Assembly (NCBI RefSeq): GCF_000014965.1 | Contig: NC_008554.1 | Location: 776,001-840,000 of the forward strand | Direction: 5' to 3' | Length of the DNA: 64,000 bases | DNA from: Syntrophobacter fumaroxidans MPOB | GTDB taxonomy: Bacteria; Desulfobacterota; Syntrophobacteria; Syntrophobacterales; Syntrophobacteraceae | Part shown: positions 53,321-62,378 of the stretch, in pieces | How positions within the stretch are numbered: position 1 is the first letter of the stretch | How the letters are laid out: the number at the start of each line of letters is the position of its first letter | Translations under genes and position numbers: made by a program | The notes under the pieces: generated by a model | The model's database searches: none | Told to the model about the DNA's origin: nothing | The model's input: only the letters and a program-made list of their open reading frames with translations

Positions 53321-54073
53321 ATGACAAAAGTGAGGCTGCAGAAAGTGCTCGCTCAGGCAGGCATTGCCTCCAGGCGCGGTGCCGAGGAGGTGATCCGGCA
53401 GGGGCGGGTCGTCGTGAACGGGATCGTGGTCACGGAGCTCGGGGTCAAGGTTGACCCGCATGCGGATCGGATCACGGTGGACCGGGTCACGATCGCCATG
53501 GTCGAATCGAGGGTGTATCTGCTCCTCTTCAAGCCGAGGTGCTGTGTCACAACGGCCCGCGATCCACAGGGGCGCAAGACGGTGTTCGATTTCGTTCCCG
53601 ACGCGGGCGCGCGCCTGTTCCCGGTGGGACGCCTGGATTTCGACGCGGAGGGACTTCTCCTGCTCACCAACGACGGCCTACTGGCGAACCGGCTGCAGCA
53701 TCCCCGCTATGGAGTGACCAAGACTTACGAAGTGGCGGCCATGGGACATCCGACCCCGGCGGCGCTCGACCGGCTGCGTACCGGGGTGATGTTAGAAGAG
53801 GGCATGACGGCGCCGGCGGAGGTCACGGTGATCGGATCGTCTCCCCGGAGCACCCGGTTGAGAATCGTCCTCCATCAGGGCTGGAATCGTCAGATCAAGC
53901 GCATGGGGGAGGCGGTCGGCCATCCGGTGCTGAGCATCAAAAGGGTGGCTTTCGGACCCCTCAAGCTCGGCAGCCTGAAACCCGGCGGTTCCAGGCATCT
54001 GAAATCCGGGGAGGTTGAACTCCTGTACAAACTGGTGCATCTGGACAAGGAGCAACGCAACGCAGATGGGTAG
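53321..54073 (+). CDS. 16S/23S rRNA pseudouridine synthase, RsuA/RluB family
   Basis: 250 residues. The S4 RNA-binding domain (VRLQKVLAQAGIASRRGAEE, IRQGRVVVNG) precedes the catalytic domain with Asp in GRLDFDAEGLLLLTNDG and the final KRMGEAVGHPVLSIKR. The family modifies one uridine in 16S (RsuA) or 23S (RluB, RluE, RluF) rRNA; the short form here most resembles RluB. I use the ATG at 53321, although the ribosome-binding site is weak; GTG at 53297 is possible. The 3' end overlaps the next gene by 8 bases. Confidence 0.93.
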   Translation: MTKVRLQKVLAQAGIASRRGAEEVIRQGRVVVNGIVVTELGVKVDPHADRITVDRVTIAMVESRVYLLLFKPRCCVTTARDPQGRKTVFDFVPDAGARLFPVGRLDFDAEGLLLLTNDGLLANRLQHPRYGVTKTYEVAAMGHPTPAALDRLRTGVMLEEGMTAPAEVTVIGSSPRSTRLRIVLHQGWNRQIKRMGEAVGHPVLSIKRVAFGPLKLGSLKPGGSRHLKSGEVELLYKLVHLDKEQRNADG

Positions 54074-55946
54074 CAGAAAACGAGGGAAATACTCGTTCAA
54101 TCTGGACGAATCCGTGGTGAGAACCCGTTCCGTCAAAAAAGGGGGCGGCAGCGGACGATGGATTGTCCTGTTCGTGCTGCTCGCCGTTCTGGCGGGATCG
54201 GTCTATTCCCTGGTGATCACCGGGTCCGCGGACGACCTGGCTTCCTACCTTCCTTTTCCCAAGAAGCTCGTGGCGCTGCGATTTCAGCACAACGGCCAGG
54301 AAGTCGTGCTGCTGCCGGATTCCCAGGTGGTCCTCAACCCACGGGACTCGCTCCGGCTCCTGGAAATCCAGACCGACGGATGGGTCAGCTGGGGGACCAA
54401 GGCCGCATCCGCCGATCTGAACGTCAAGGCGATTTTGAACAAACCCGCTGTCATCCAGGACCTTTTCCCACAGGAATCTTTCGAGAAGCCGAAAGCGATC
54501 GAAATCAGGGTGCTGCTCTGGAATCGTTTCATCGGGAAGGTCAATTTTCTCGTGCAGTTGGATGCCCGCGACTGGGTGCAGAAGGCCAACGCCACCTCGG
54601 ACCTGGACCGCAAGATTTTCTTTCTTGAGAAGGCCTTGCAGGAGAACGCCGGGAACGTGCTCGTGAAGACGCAACTGGCCGGGCTCTATTTCGAGGACAA
54701 GAAATACGATGAAGCCGGGAGGTTATATCGGGAAATCGATGCGTCCGGGAAGTCCAAGTCGATTTCGGAGCGGCTCCTGCTCGTCTACCAGATCCAGAAC
54801 AAGGTGGACGACGCGTTGATGGTCTACCTGGACCTCTTCAAACTGTCCGAGGAACCCGAGACCTTCAAGGAGTTCCTCCAATATATACAGAAAAAGAAAT
54901 CCAAGGAGGATGCCGCGCGGTTCCTCGAGAAGCACCAGCAGCACATTCCGAAAGCCTTTCAAAGCTCCCTCATGCTGTTCCTGGCGGATCTGAACACGCA
55001 GACGAAAAACTGGGCCAAAGCCGCCACGTCTTATGAGAAGGCGATCAAAGCGGGGATCAAGGATCCCGATGTGCTGTACAACCTGGCGGTGACCTATCAG
55101 CAAAGCGACGATCCGGACAAGGCCATACAGGCCCTGGAAAAATACCTGCAGAAAAATCCCGGCGACACAAAGAGCTGGTTGCAGCTGGGTGAGCTGCAGG
55201 AAAAGAAGGGTGCCCTGACGCAGGCGCGGTCCACGTACGAGGCGATGCTTCAGAAGAATCCTCAGAACAGGGAAGCCCTGGTGAGGCTGGTGGCGATCCT
55301 CGAAAAAGGAAAGGACAAGGGCGCGCTCCAGGCCGCCTATCAGAAACTGGCCGCGACTCAGCCCAGGAACAAAACGATCCAGCACAACCTGGGCGTGCTC
55401 TACTACGATGCCAGGAAATACGACAAGGCCGCGGCATGTTTCGAGGCGGTTGTAGCCCTCGATCCCAAGGACGTGGAATCGCGCAAGTATCTGCTCGACA
55501 TCTACCGAAAGCAGAAAAACGACAAGGCGGCTACCGCCGTGATCCAGTCCCTGGCCCAGCTCGATCCAAAAAACACGAGCTACTACGATACGATCTTCAA
55601 ATCCTATGAACAGAAAAAGGACTACAAGGGCATGGCGGCCTTCTTCCGGACCGCATCCCAACAGCATCCGGAGATGGTTGCCCTGCACAACTACGCGCTT
55701 TTCGCCGCCTTGAAAACCGGGGACAACAAGGGGGCGATCAAGGAACTGGATCACCTGAACAGGCTCCAGCCGAAAGAAAAGAAGCACCTGAGGCAGGCCG
55801 CCAACCTGTGTGAGTCTTCGGGGGACCATGCCGGGGCGTTGAAGAGGCTCGAGTTGTTGCTGAAGCTCGATCCCAAGGACAAGGAAGCCAAGGAGGACTA
55901 CCTGCGCATCAAAATGCTGATGGTGACGAAAAAGAAGCCCGAGTAG
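54066..55946 (+). CDS. Membrane-anchored TPR-repeat protein
   Basis: 626 residues. A basic N-terminus (GSRKRGKYSF) and one transmembrane helix (about 33-53, WIVLFVLLAVLAGSVYSLVI) anchor a long soluble part. From about 190 onward it is built of tetratricopeptide repeats, with typical A/Y/G spacing (NLAVTYQQSDDPDKAIQALE, NLGVLYYDARKYDKAAACFE). The region between the helix and the repeats is beta-rich. AAGGAG lies 8 bases before the ATG and the gene overlaps the pseudouridine synthase gene by 8 bases. It is likely a periplasmic scaffold for a protein complex or for envelope assembly. Confidence 0.9.
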   Translation: MGSRKRGKYSFNLDESVVRTRSVKKGGGSGRWIVLFVLLAVLAGSVYSLVITGSADDLASYLPFPKKLVALRFQHNGQEVVLLPDSQVVLNPRDSLRLLEIQTDGWVSWGTKAASADLNVKAILNKPAVIQDLFPQESFEKPKAIEIRVLLWNRFIGKVNFLVQLDARDWVQKANATSDLDRKIFFLEKALQENAGNVLVKTQLAGLYFEDKKYDEAGRLYREIDASGKSKSISERLLLVYQIQNKVDDALMVYLDLFKLSEEPETFKEFLQYIQKKKSKEDAARFLEKHQQHIPKAFQSSLMLFLADLNTQTKNWAKAATSYEKAIKAGIKDPDVLYNLAVTYQQSDDPDKAIQALEKYLQKNPGDTKSWLQLGELQEKKGALTQARSTYEAMLQKNPQNREALVRLVAILEKGKDKGALQAAYQKLAATQPRNKTIQHNLGVLYYDARKYDKAAACFEAVVALDPKDVESRKYLLDIYRKQKNDKAATAVIQSLAQLDPKNTSYYDTIFKSYEQKKDYKGMAAFFRTASQQHPEMVALHNYALFAALKTGDNKGAIKELDHLNRLQPKEKKHLRQAANLCESSGDHAGALKRLELLLKLDPKDKEAKEDYLRIKMLMVTKKKPE

Positions 55947-55978
55947 CGGGCGGTTGGCGCCGCGGCGGAGTTTTTGTA

Positions 55979-56007
55979 TTGCGCGGGGCGGAGAATCATT
56001 GTATAAA
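55979..56007 (+). promoter_or_regulatory. Promoter of tRNA-Val
   Basis: TTGCGC at 55979-55984, a 17-base spacer and TATAAA at 56002-56007. The predicted start is about 7 bases before the tRNA 5' end. Confidence 0.65.
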
Positions 56008-56020
56008 CGCAACCAACCAA

Positions 56021-56096
56021 GGGCGGGTAACTCAGCGGTGAGAGTGCCATCCTCACACGGTGGAAGTCGGAGGTTCGAATCCTCTTCCGCCCACCA
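56021..56096 (+). tRNA. tRNA-Val (CAC anticodon)
   Basis: 76 bases including encoded CCA. Acceptor GGGCGGG/TCCGCCC, D arm with CTCAGCGGTGAGAG, anticodon stem CCATC/GGTGG with loop CTCACAC (anticodon CAC, reads GUG), and T arm GGAGG-TTCGAAT-CCTCT all pair, allowing G-U pairs. It has its own promoter and terminator. Confidence 0.97.
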
Positions 56097-56102
56097 TGAA
56101 AG

Positions 56103-56655
56103 TCAAGACGGAGAGCCGATTCGCAAGCGTCGGCTCTTTGATTTTGGTGCGGCCCCCGTGCGGAAATCCTTTTCGGTCGGCCTCGCCAGGGCGTACCCGG
56201 CCCGCAGTTCGGCTACGTCGATTTCAAGGTATCGATCGAGGGCTCGGTTCGTGGAGTGAAGGGACAGCCGTTTTACGTCTTCGGTCGAAAGCGGGAGCGG
56301 CAGATCCGTGGCGAGCATTTCGAAGAGCACGACCCCGACGGAGTAGATGTCGGCTCGGGCATCGACCGGCCCGCCCAGTATCTGCTCCCGAGACATATAG
56401 ACCGGAGTTCCCACGATCCGGGGCGTTTCGACGCTGGGGCCGCGCAAGAGCCGCGCGATCCCGAAGTCCGTGATGATCGGACGGTTCGTGTGGGTTTCGA
56501 TCAATATGTTGGCCGGCTTGATGTCCCAGTGGATGATGTGTTGTCGGTGGGCGTAGTCCAGGGCATCGAGGACGCTTGAGAGTATTCCCACGGTCCGGCC
56601 CGGGGGAATGAACCGCCTGGACGGCAGCAGATGCCGCCCCGTGTTTGCCGGACGG
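56103..56655 (-). pseudogene. Truncated Ser/Thr protein kinase
   Basis: About 184 residues of a Hanks-type kinase C-lobe are readable: LDALDYAHRQHIIHWDIKPA, NILIE, ITDFGIARLL (DFG), GTPVYMSREQILGG and DARADIYSVGVVLFEMLA. The N-lobe with the glycine loop and the ATP-binding Lys is missing. The catalytic loop reads HWDIKPAN, with Trp in place of the Arg of HRD. The 5' end abuts the stop of the MFS gene at 56660, and the 3' end runs into the tRNA-Val terminator, whose sequence supplies the last residues (RRLRIGSPS). Both ends are thus truncated and the product cannot be an active kinase. Confidence 0.8.
56112..56146 (+). terminator. Terminator of tRNA-Val
   Basis: Perfect 8-bp stem AGAGCCGA facing TCGGCTCT with a 10-base loop, followed by TTGATTTT, 15 bases after the tRNA 3' end. 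Confidence 0.85.
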
Positions 56656-56659
56656 GGCC

Positions 56660-57940
56660 TCACCGCCCCGTTTTACGCAGCGTCATGAGCAGTCCGGCGG
56701 CCGTGAGGAGGCAGACGACCAGGAACAGGATTCCCCCGGTGAAGGAACCGGTGGCGTCATGAATGGTCCCCATGGCATAGGGGCCGATGAATCCGCCGAG
56801 ATTGCCGATGCTGTTGATCATGGCGATTGCTCCGGCTGCAGCGGTGGCGGCGAGGAAAGAGGAGGGAATGGACCAGAAGGGACCGAAGGCGCCGTAGATG
56901 CCCATGACCGCAATGGTGAAAAAGACCATGGATACGGGCACGCTGATGTCGGCCAGGAAAACGCTGCCCACCAGCCCCACCGCCCCGGTCAACAGGCCGG
57001 CGACGGCATGACCGCGGCGCTCGCCCGTCCTGTCCGAATGCCGTCCGATAAAGTACATGGCGAAAAAAGCGAAGACATAGGGCACCATCACCAACAGACC
57101 GACCGCCTGGTTGCTCAGAGTCGTCGAGAGGGCCTTCACCAGGATGGGCAGAAACAGGGTCACGCCGTAGAAACCGCAAATCCAGGCGCAATAGACCCCG
57201 GAGAGTATCAGCACATCCCGGTCGGCGAAGGCCTGCAAGACGGTATAGCTCTTCTTCTCCAGCTTTGCGGCCCGTTCGAGGGCAAGGGCGCTCACCAGCC
57301 AGGACCGTTCCTCATCGTCCAGCCACCTGGCGTCCTCGGGCCGGTTGGTCAGGTAGAACGGAGTGATGATGCCAAGGATCACGGAAGGGACGGCCTCCAG
57401 GATGAACAGCCACCTCCAGCCCGGCCAACCCATCCAATCGATGCCGAGAAGATAGGTCGATAACGGGGAGGCCGCCATGTTGCAGAGCGGCAAAGACATC
57501 ATGAAGAACGCCACGGCCCTGGCACGGTCCTTCATGCGGGACCACGTGCTCAGATAATAGATGATGCCGGGGAAGAAGCTCGCTTCCGCCACTCCGAGCA
57601 GGAACCGGACGATGTAGAATTCCAGGGGGGTTGAAATCCAGGCGGTCAAACCGGAAATGATGCCCCAGGTGACGAGGATCCGGGCGATCCACAGCCTGGC
57701 TCCCACTTTGGCCATGATCAGGTTGCCCGGCACCTCCATCAGAAAATAGCCGACGAAAAAGATACCTGCCCCGAATCCGTAAACGGCGTTGCTGAATCCG
57801 AGGTCGTTGTTCATCGACAGCGCGGCGAAGCTCACATTGACACGGTCCAGGAAGGCGACGATGTACAGCAGGCCCAGGAACGGCATCAGACGCCAAAAGA
57901 CTCTCCTTACGGTTCGCTGTTCCAACTGAAGATCGCTCAT
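56660..57940 (-). CDS. MFS transporter, anion:cation symporter (ACS) type
   Basis: 426 residues with 12 predicted helices. FLDRVNVSFAALSMNNDLGFS near the N-terminus, EVPGNLIMAKVGARLWIARI, GVAEASFFPGIIYYLSTW and the central loop with FYLTNRPEDARWLDDEER are characteristic of the ACS family (phthalate, tartrate, glucarate and other organic-acid permeases). The ATG at 57940 has AGGAG 7 bases upstream. Its upstream region carries a 74-base tandem repeat. The family is unusual beside signalling genes, and the adjoining truncated kinase suggests that this block was rearranged. The substrate is probably an organic anion. Confidence 0.92.
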   Translation of the reverse strand: MSDLQLEQRTVRRVFWRLMPFLGLLYIVAFLDRVNVSFAALSMNNDLGFSNAVYGFGAGIFFVGYFLMEVPGNLIMAKVGARLWIARILVTWGIISGLTAWISTPLEFYIVRFLLGVAEASFFPGIIYYLSTWSRMKDRARAVAFFMMSLPLCNMAASPLSTYLLGIDWMGWPGWRWLFILEAVPSVILGIITPFYLTNRPEDARWLDDEERSWLVSALALERAAKLEKKSYTVLQAFADRDVLILSGVYCAWICGFYGVTLFLPILVKALSTTLSNQAVGLLVMVPYVFAFFAMYFIGRHSDRTGERRGHAVAGLLTGAVGLVGSVFLADISVPVSMVFFTIAVMGIYGAFGPFWSIPSSFLAATAAAGAIAMINSIGNLGGFIGPYAMGTIHDATGSFTGGILFLVVCLLTAAGLLMTLRKTGR

Positions 57941-58773
57941 TCTTTGCTCCTGACGGCCCGTGAAAAATTGAAAGTCACCGCATCCTTCGAGCTCCGGACC
58001 GGACCGGATGGAACGAAAGGTTCGCAGCCCAACGCATTGAGGCCTTGAGGAGCGGTCGGTGTCGCCCGAAGCGAGCGCATGCAGACCGCAGCGGCGCATC
58101 CGGCCGCCTCACGAATCCTGTTTCACCGGTCGGTCTCGCCCGAAGCGAGCGCATGCAGACCGCAGCGGCGCATCCGGCCGCCTCACGAATCCTGTTTCAC
58201 CGGTCGGTCTCGCTCCCTTTTTCGGCACAAGGTCCCCGGTCGAGGTTTCGCCAAAGCCCGCTATCACGAAATCCGCAAAAAATCACCATAATTGCAGCGC
58301 GATGCGGCAATTTCTTTGAGTGCCGGCGGATCTTGAGCTAGTATAGGCCGCTGTGCGGCACAGCCGTGCCAATATCGATATCGGAAAATGAGAGCCAGTT
58401 GGACAATCGGGAATAGGCGGACCTGGATGAGCGGCCCCCGAAGCGGAGCGGTCGTCAGGATCAGCCTGTTCCTGCCGGCGGGCGGTATGCAATTCCGGGG
58501 GGCCCGTCCTTCACGCCTGCCGGGGAAGGGGAGGATTCCGCGCGGCCGCGGGGGCATGCCGGGTCTTCTTGGAGCCGCGCGTGTCGGGGAAGGCGCCGCG
58601 GTCTTCGGCTCAGGCCCCGTCACGGTTCCGCACGGCTGAATCTGCACGTACTACAATCCATGCTTCGAAGAAAGACATCATCATCGAGTCGTGTCGGTAC
58701 CGGATCATGATCGGTGGCATGCGGCGCGGTGTTGCCGGGCGATCGCTTTGACGGTATTCCAGAGGCGGATGGT
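57941..58773. other. 833-base divergent intergenic region
   Basis: Contains the 74-base tandem repeat, a hairpin GGCAC-AGCC-GTGCC at 58357-58370 and a TATAGG-like box near 58342. No supportable gene; the frames present have a composition typical of noncoding high-GC sequence. Confidence 0.55.
58053..58213 (+). repeat. 74-base tandem repeat, two copies and a fragment
   Basis: Copies at 58053-58126 and 58127-58200 differ by one base near the start; a third begins at 58201 and stops matching after about 13 bases. The unit starts CGGTCGGT and contains CGCCCGAAGCGAGCGCATGC. Near identity implies recent duplication. Confidence 0.9.
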
Positions 58774-60549
58774 ATGGATGATCACGACCTGGAAAAACAC
58801 TACGCGTTCAAGGAAGCAAAGGCAGCCAGGGCCATAATGGATTCGCTGGTCCGCGTCATCAAGATGCACTCCATGTTTCCTAAGAGCAATCCCACCCGAC
58901 AGCAGTCGTTGACCTGGTTCCAGGCCAATCTGGCCCGGTTCCTGGACACCTACGGTCCGCTGACGCTTGAGATCGGGAAGAACCACTTCCTCTATAACGG
59001 CGATATCATCTTCAAAGACGGCGAAGCTTCGGGCGAATTCGCCTTCCTCCTCTACTGCGACGGACTTCGGTGGCTGGAGTTCCAGGAAGGGATCGAAACC
59101 TGGGAGGTGGAAGGGCTCATTGAAATCTTCCACCGCTACACCAGGCTCTCGGTGGACGCGGAGGAGGACCTCGTATCCGCACTTTGGGATTCCAATCTGC
59201 CGCACATTCAGTTCGAGGCCGTGAGCAGCATCCTGGATGTGGCCGCCATTGACGACCCCTCCCTTGCGGGAGCAACAAGGGAGGAAATCGCGCGGGCCGG
59301 GCAGCGGCCCGAATTCAACCCATTCAAGAGCGGGACCATACAGGGCGGGCCTCCGTTCGACGCCCCCGGCTCTCCACAGCCCTTTTCCTCGTTGCTCAGT
59401 GAGGCTTCGGCTTCACATGACCCTCAATCACCGCTGTTCCCGGCAGTCGGCTACGGCGTGGAGGATTTGAGTGCCGAAGAGAGAGCGGCCCTGCGCGAAA
59501 TGGTCGAGAGGGAAGAAGAGCTTGACCCGACCGAAGAGCTTCTGAAGACGCTTGTGGACATCCTCGAACACCAGGAAGAGAAAAGTCTGTTCACTGCCGT
59601 TCTTGAATATATACAGGAAGAGGTGAGAAAAGCCTTCTCGATCTCCCGTTTCGAAGTGGTCATCAGGATTTTCAAGACACTTCACAACCTGAGGAGCCAA
59701 TGCGGTTCCGATCGACTTTGGGTGTCGGAGCAGGTCGACGGACTGTTTCATTCCCTGTCGTCACGAGACTCCCTTGAAGTGCTGATGAAAGGCTCCGCAG
59801 ACGCCGACCGGTCGCAACTGAGGCAGATTGGGGAGTGCCTCGGGTTTTTGCCGCCGGAGTCGATTCAAGCACTTGTCCCGATTCTGATGGCGGTGTGGTC
59901 GCCTCAGGTCCGAGAGATGCTGACGGAGACGATCATCGCGCTGGCGAGGCGCGATGTGGGCCCCATCGAACGGATGCTCACACAGGCGGGCGACCACGAG
60001 ATCCTGGTGCTCATCGACTTGCTGGCAGGGGTAGGGGGGCCGCGCGCCGTTACGATTCTCCTCGGCATGATCGATCATCCCTCGGACGCGGTGCCCTGCC
60101 AGGTGATCGGTGCGTTGGGCAGGATCAAGGCCTGGTGCCCCGACCGGGTCTTCCGGTTGATCAACCGCAACAGCAGCGTTGTCCGCAGGACCCTCCTGGA
60201 TTACCTTGGATCGCGCAAATGCGAGCAAGCCGAGGCGCTCCTGATGAACACCATTTCGGCGCCGGGTTTTCATAAGCTTGAAAAGGGCTTTGCGCTGGAA
60301 TGCTTCAGGACCCTGGGGGCGTGCGGTTCTACCAAGGCTTTCATATTTCTTCGCAAGATGCTTGTGCAGGGAAATCGGCTCGGGATGTGCTTCAAATCCG
60401 TCGGACGACAGGGCGCGGCCTCGGGCCTGCTCGCGCTTGGCAGCGAGGAGGCCGAACGGGTGCTCGAGGAGGCTGCCCGCAGCCCGTTCCCCGGTGTCAG
60501 GCAGGCGGTTCGGTCGGCACGGATGTCCGCACCAGGAGAACGCTCATGA
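58774..60549 (+). CDS. HEAT-repeat-like protein coupled to HD-GYP protein
   Basis: 591 residues, cytoplasmic. The N-terminal 150 residues (IMDSLVRVIKMHSMFPKSNP to LRWLEFQEGIETWEVEGLIE) are alpha/beta and appear related to the N-terminus of the HD-GYP protein encoded next. Then comes an acidic linker with low complexity (about 185-260), and from about 330 a set of HEAT-like helical pairs (AVTILLGMIDHPSDAVPCQV, VVRRTLLDYLGS). There are no catalytic motifs. The stop overlaps the next start by 4 bases (ATGA), so the two products are made together and probably form a complex. Confidence 0.82.
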   Translation: MDDHDLEKHYAFKEAKAARAIMDSLVRVIKMHSMFPKSNPTRQQSLTWFQANLARFLDTYGPLTLEIGKNHFLYNGDIIFKDGEASGEFAFLLYCDGLRWLEFQEGIETWEVEGLIEIFHRYTRLSVDAEEDLVSALWDSNLPHIQFEAVSSILDVAAIDDPSLAGATREEIARAGQRPEFNPFKSGTIQGGPPFDAPGSPQPFSSLLSEASASHDPQSPLFPAVGYGVEDLSAEERAALREMVEREEELDPTEELLKTLVDILEHQEEKSLFTAVLEYIQEEVRKAFSISRFEVVIRIFKTLHNLRSQCGSDRLWVSEQVDGLFHSLSSRDSLEVLMKGSADADRSQLRQIGECLGFLPPESIQALVPILMAVWSPQVREMLTETIIALARRDVGPIERMLTQAGDHEILVLIDLLAGVGGPRAVTILLGMIDHPSDAVPCQVIGALGRIKAWCPDRVFRLINRNSSVVRRTLLDYLGSRKCEQAEALLMNTISAPGFHKLEKGFALECFRTLGACGSTKAFIFLRKMLVQGNRLGMCFKSVGRQGAASGLLALGSEEAERVLEEAARSPFPGVRQAVRSARMSAPGERS

Positions 60550-61985
60550 CCCTTGCCCGGCAAGCTTCACGGGTTGCGTTTCGAGAAGAGAAGTTCCTGA
60601 TCGCCTTTTTCCGGATGATTCAGGTCATCAGGCTCTACGAGGACAACAACCAGGTTGTGAGAAGGGGCCTCGCGCTCCTGCTCGCATCCGCCGAAGGCGT
60701 CATGACCGAGGAAGGGCTGACGATCATTTTCTCCGATGGGCAGCTCTTCGTGCAGGGGACCAGGGTTCGATACCACCACGGGACGGGTCTCTATTTTCAA
60801 GGACTGATTGAGTCCTTCGCCCGGAAGGGTCCTGTGGGATTCGTGTTTCACAGTCACATGAAAAAGGCGCCCGCAACCGAAATCCTTTCCTTCCATCGGC
60901 TCCTGGTCGAATCGCTCGGGGACAACAGGGATTGGGACTGGCTGGTCCGGCGCGTAAGGGATGAGAAGAGAATCGGCTGGGTGGATGTCCTCGATGCGGT
61001 CAAGACCGATGAACCCGGCCAACGAAGCCGCGTCAAGGAAAGAGTTCGGGAAACCTACCTGCGGTCCAGAGCCGCCGTCTGCGAAATCACCAGGAAATTG
61101 TCCAGGGGAGCGAGTGTCGGGGTGTGGAAGGCGCAACGCATTGTGCAGAATATGGTCGACCTGGTCCAGGAAGATGAGGCTCTGTTCATGGGCTTGAGCA
61201 CCATCAAGGATTACGACGACTATACTTACGGACACTCCGTCAATGTGGCCGTGCTCTCCCTATGTCTGGGCAACCGCATCGGGTTGTCCAGGAGCTCCCA
61301 GGTTCACCTGGGAATATGCGGCCTTTTCCATGACCTGGGAAAGGTGGAGATCGCCCCGGAAATCGTCAAGAAACCGGGCAAGCTCAGTGAGGTTGAACGG
61401 GCGGAAATCGAAAAGCATCCCCTGTGGAGTGCCCGGCAGATTCTCAACCTGCATGCCTCTCACGATCTGAAATCGAGGATCACCCTGGCGCCGCTCGAAC
61501 ACCACCTGAATCACAACCTTTCCGGTTATCCGAAGATGCCTTCGAAAGAAAGGGTGAGCCTTTTCGGCCGAATTCTGCACATCGCGGATTTCTTCGATGC
61601 GGTGACGTCCCCCCGCGCGTATCGCAAGTATGCCTACAGTCCCGACGAGGCGGTCAGAATGATGGCGGAAAAAGCGGGGGAGGAGTTCGATCCCATTCTG
61701 CTCAAGGTGTTCGCCCGCATGCTCGGCGTATATCCCATCGGCACCCTCCTCCATCTCGACACGGGGGACGTGGGGATCGTCTGTGACTATCCCAACGGGC
61801 GTGACAGGACGCTTCCTCGTATCGTCGTCGTCAGGAAAAACGACCAGGGCGAATTCGTTGGAGGAGAAATCATCGATCTCGACGAGAAGAACTCAAGAAC
61901 AGGCGAATTGGTCAGGAATATCCTCAAAAGCTCTCATCCGGTCGCCTTCGGCATCCAGCCGGTGCACTTTCTCCTCGAAAGGTGA
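60546..61985 (+). CDS. HD-GYP domain protein, predicted cyclic-di-GMP phosphodiesterase
   Basis: 479 residues. The N-terminal 150 residues carry a sensor-like domain shared with the preceding gene. The HD-GYP domain follows: YTYGHSVNVAVLSLCLGNRI, GLFHDLGKVEIAPEI with His262-Asp263, and LEHHLNHNLSGYPKMP, where the usual HHER/DG reads HHLNHN but GYP is kept; then DFFDAVTSPRAYRK and FDPILLKVFARMLGVYP. The metal-binding His and Asp residues are present, so cyclic-di-GMP hydrolysis is plausible. There is no receiver domain; input probably comes through the N-terminal domain or its partner. Confidence 0.9.
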   Translation: MTLARQASRVAFREEKFLIAFFRMIQVIRLYEDNNQVVRRGLALLLASAEGVMTEEGLTIIFSDGQLFVQGTRVRYHHGTGLYFQGLIESFARKGPVGFVFHSHMKKAPATEILSFHRLLVESLGDNRDWDWLVRRVRDEKRIGWVDVLDAVKTDEPGQRSRVKERVRETYLRSRAAVCEITRKLSRGASVGVWKAQRIVQNMVDLVQEDEALFMGLSTIKDYDDYTYGHSVNVAVLSLCLGNRIGLSRSSQVHLGICGLFHDLGKVEIAPEIVKKPGKLSEVERAEIEKHPLWSARQILNLHASHDLKSRITLAPLEHHLNHNLSGYPKMPSKERVSLFGRILHIADFFDAVTSPRAYRKYAYSPDEAVRMMAEKAGEEFDPILLKVFARMLGVYPIGTLLHLDTGDVGIVCDYPNGRDRTLPRIVVVRKNDQGEFVGGEIIDLDEKNSRTGELVRNILKSSHPVAFGIQPVHFLLER

Positions 61986-62111
61986 ATCCGGCTTGTGTCG
62001 TTTCATCGAAGGACGAAGGCTCACCTATGCCGGGACTCCGCTCGCTCGCGCCGATTCCGTGGCTCCGTTGTTTCTCAACAAACTCCCTCGTCGTCTGCCT
62101 CCTGTGTGTCG

Positions 62112-62221
62112 TGAGACAGGTGTGTCTCAAAATCAAACCTGAGACGATTTCCCGCCCGTCGGCGTTCGGAACCTCCACGAAACGGCGCCCTCCATTTCCG
62201 AAGTGTCTCAGGACTGTCTCA
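62112..62221 (+). promoter_or_regulatory. Cluster of TGTCTCA/TGAGAC sites (probable enhancer)
   Basis: TGAGACA-GGTG-TGTCTCA (62112-62129) is a perfect 7-4-7 inverted repeat. A half site TGAGACG follows near 62140, and TGTCTCA occurs twice more at 62204-62210 and 62215-62221, one helical turn apart. The cluster lies about 100-200 bases upstream of the sigma-54-type promoter, the usual place for an enhancer-binding protein. Confidence 0.65.
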
Positions 62222-62316
62222 ATTCAATTGCGGCCCTGCCGGCGACCCGAATCGGCCATCTTTCACAATAGATTGGAATTGCAATGTTTTCTGAAATGGC
62301 GTCGCCGCCGATGCAG

Positions 62317-62332
62317 TGGCACGCTTCTTGTT
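62317..62332 (+). promoter_or_regulatory. Sigma-54-type promoter
   Basis: TGGCACGCTTCTTGTT matches the consensus TGGCACG-N4-TTGCW at every position except C to T in the -12 element. The predicted start is near 62341, about 38 bases before the ATG at 62379. Confidence 0.55.
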
Positions 62333-62378
62333 CTTGAGATATCCTTGTGCCAGAGGGGTTCAAGAGACGGAGGGAACC

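Larger units (their letters stand above)
61986..62378. other. 393-base regulatory region
   Basis: Has no gene but contains the TGTCTCA sites at 62112-62221 and the sigma-54-type promoter at 62317-62332. It reads toward the 54-residue protein and the rubredoxin. Confidence 0.65.

Noticed and set aside
58053..58213. CRISPR array or iteron origin
   Set aside because: The unit is 74 bases without a spacer-repeat pattern, and no replication gene is nearby.
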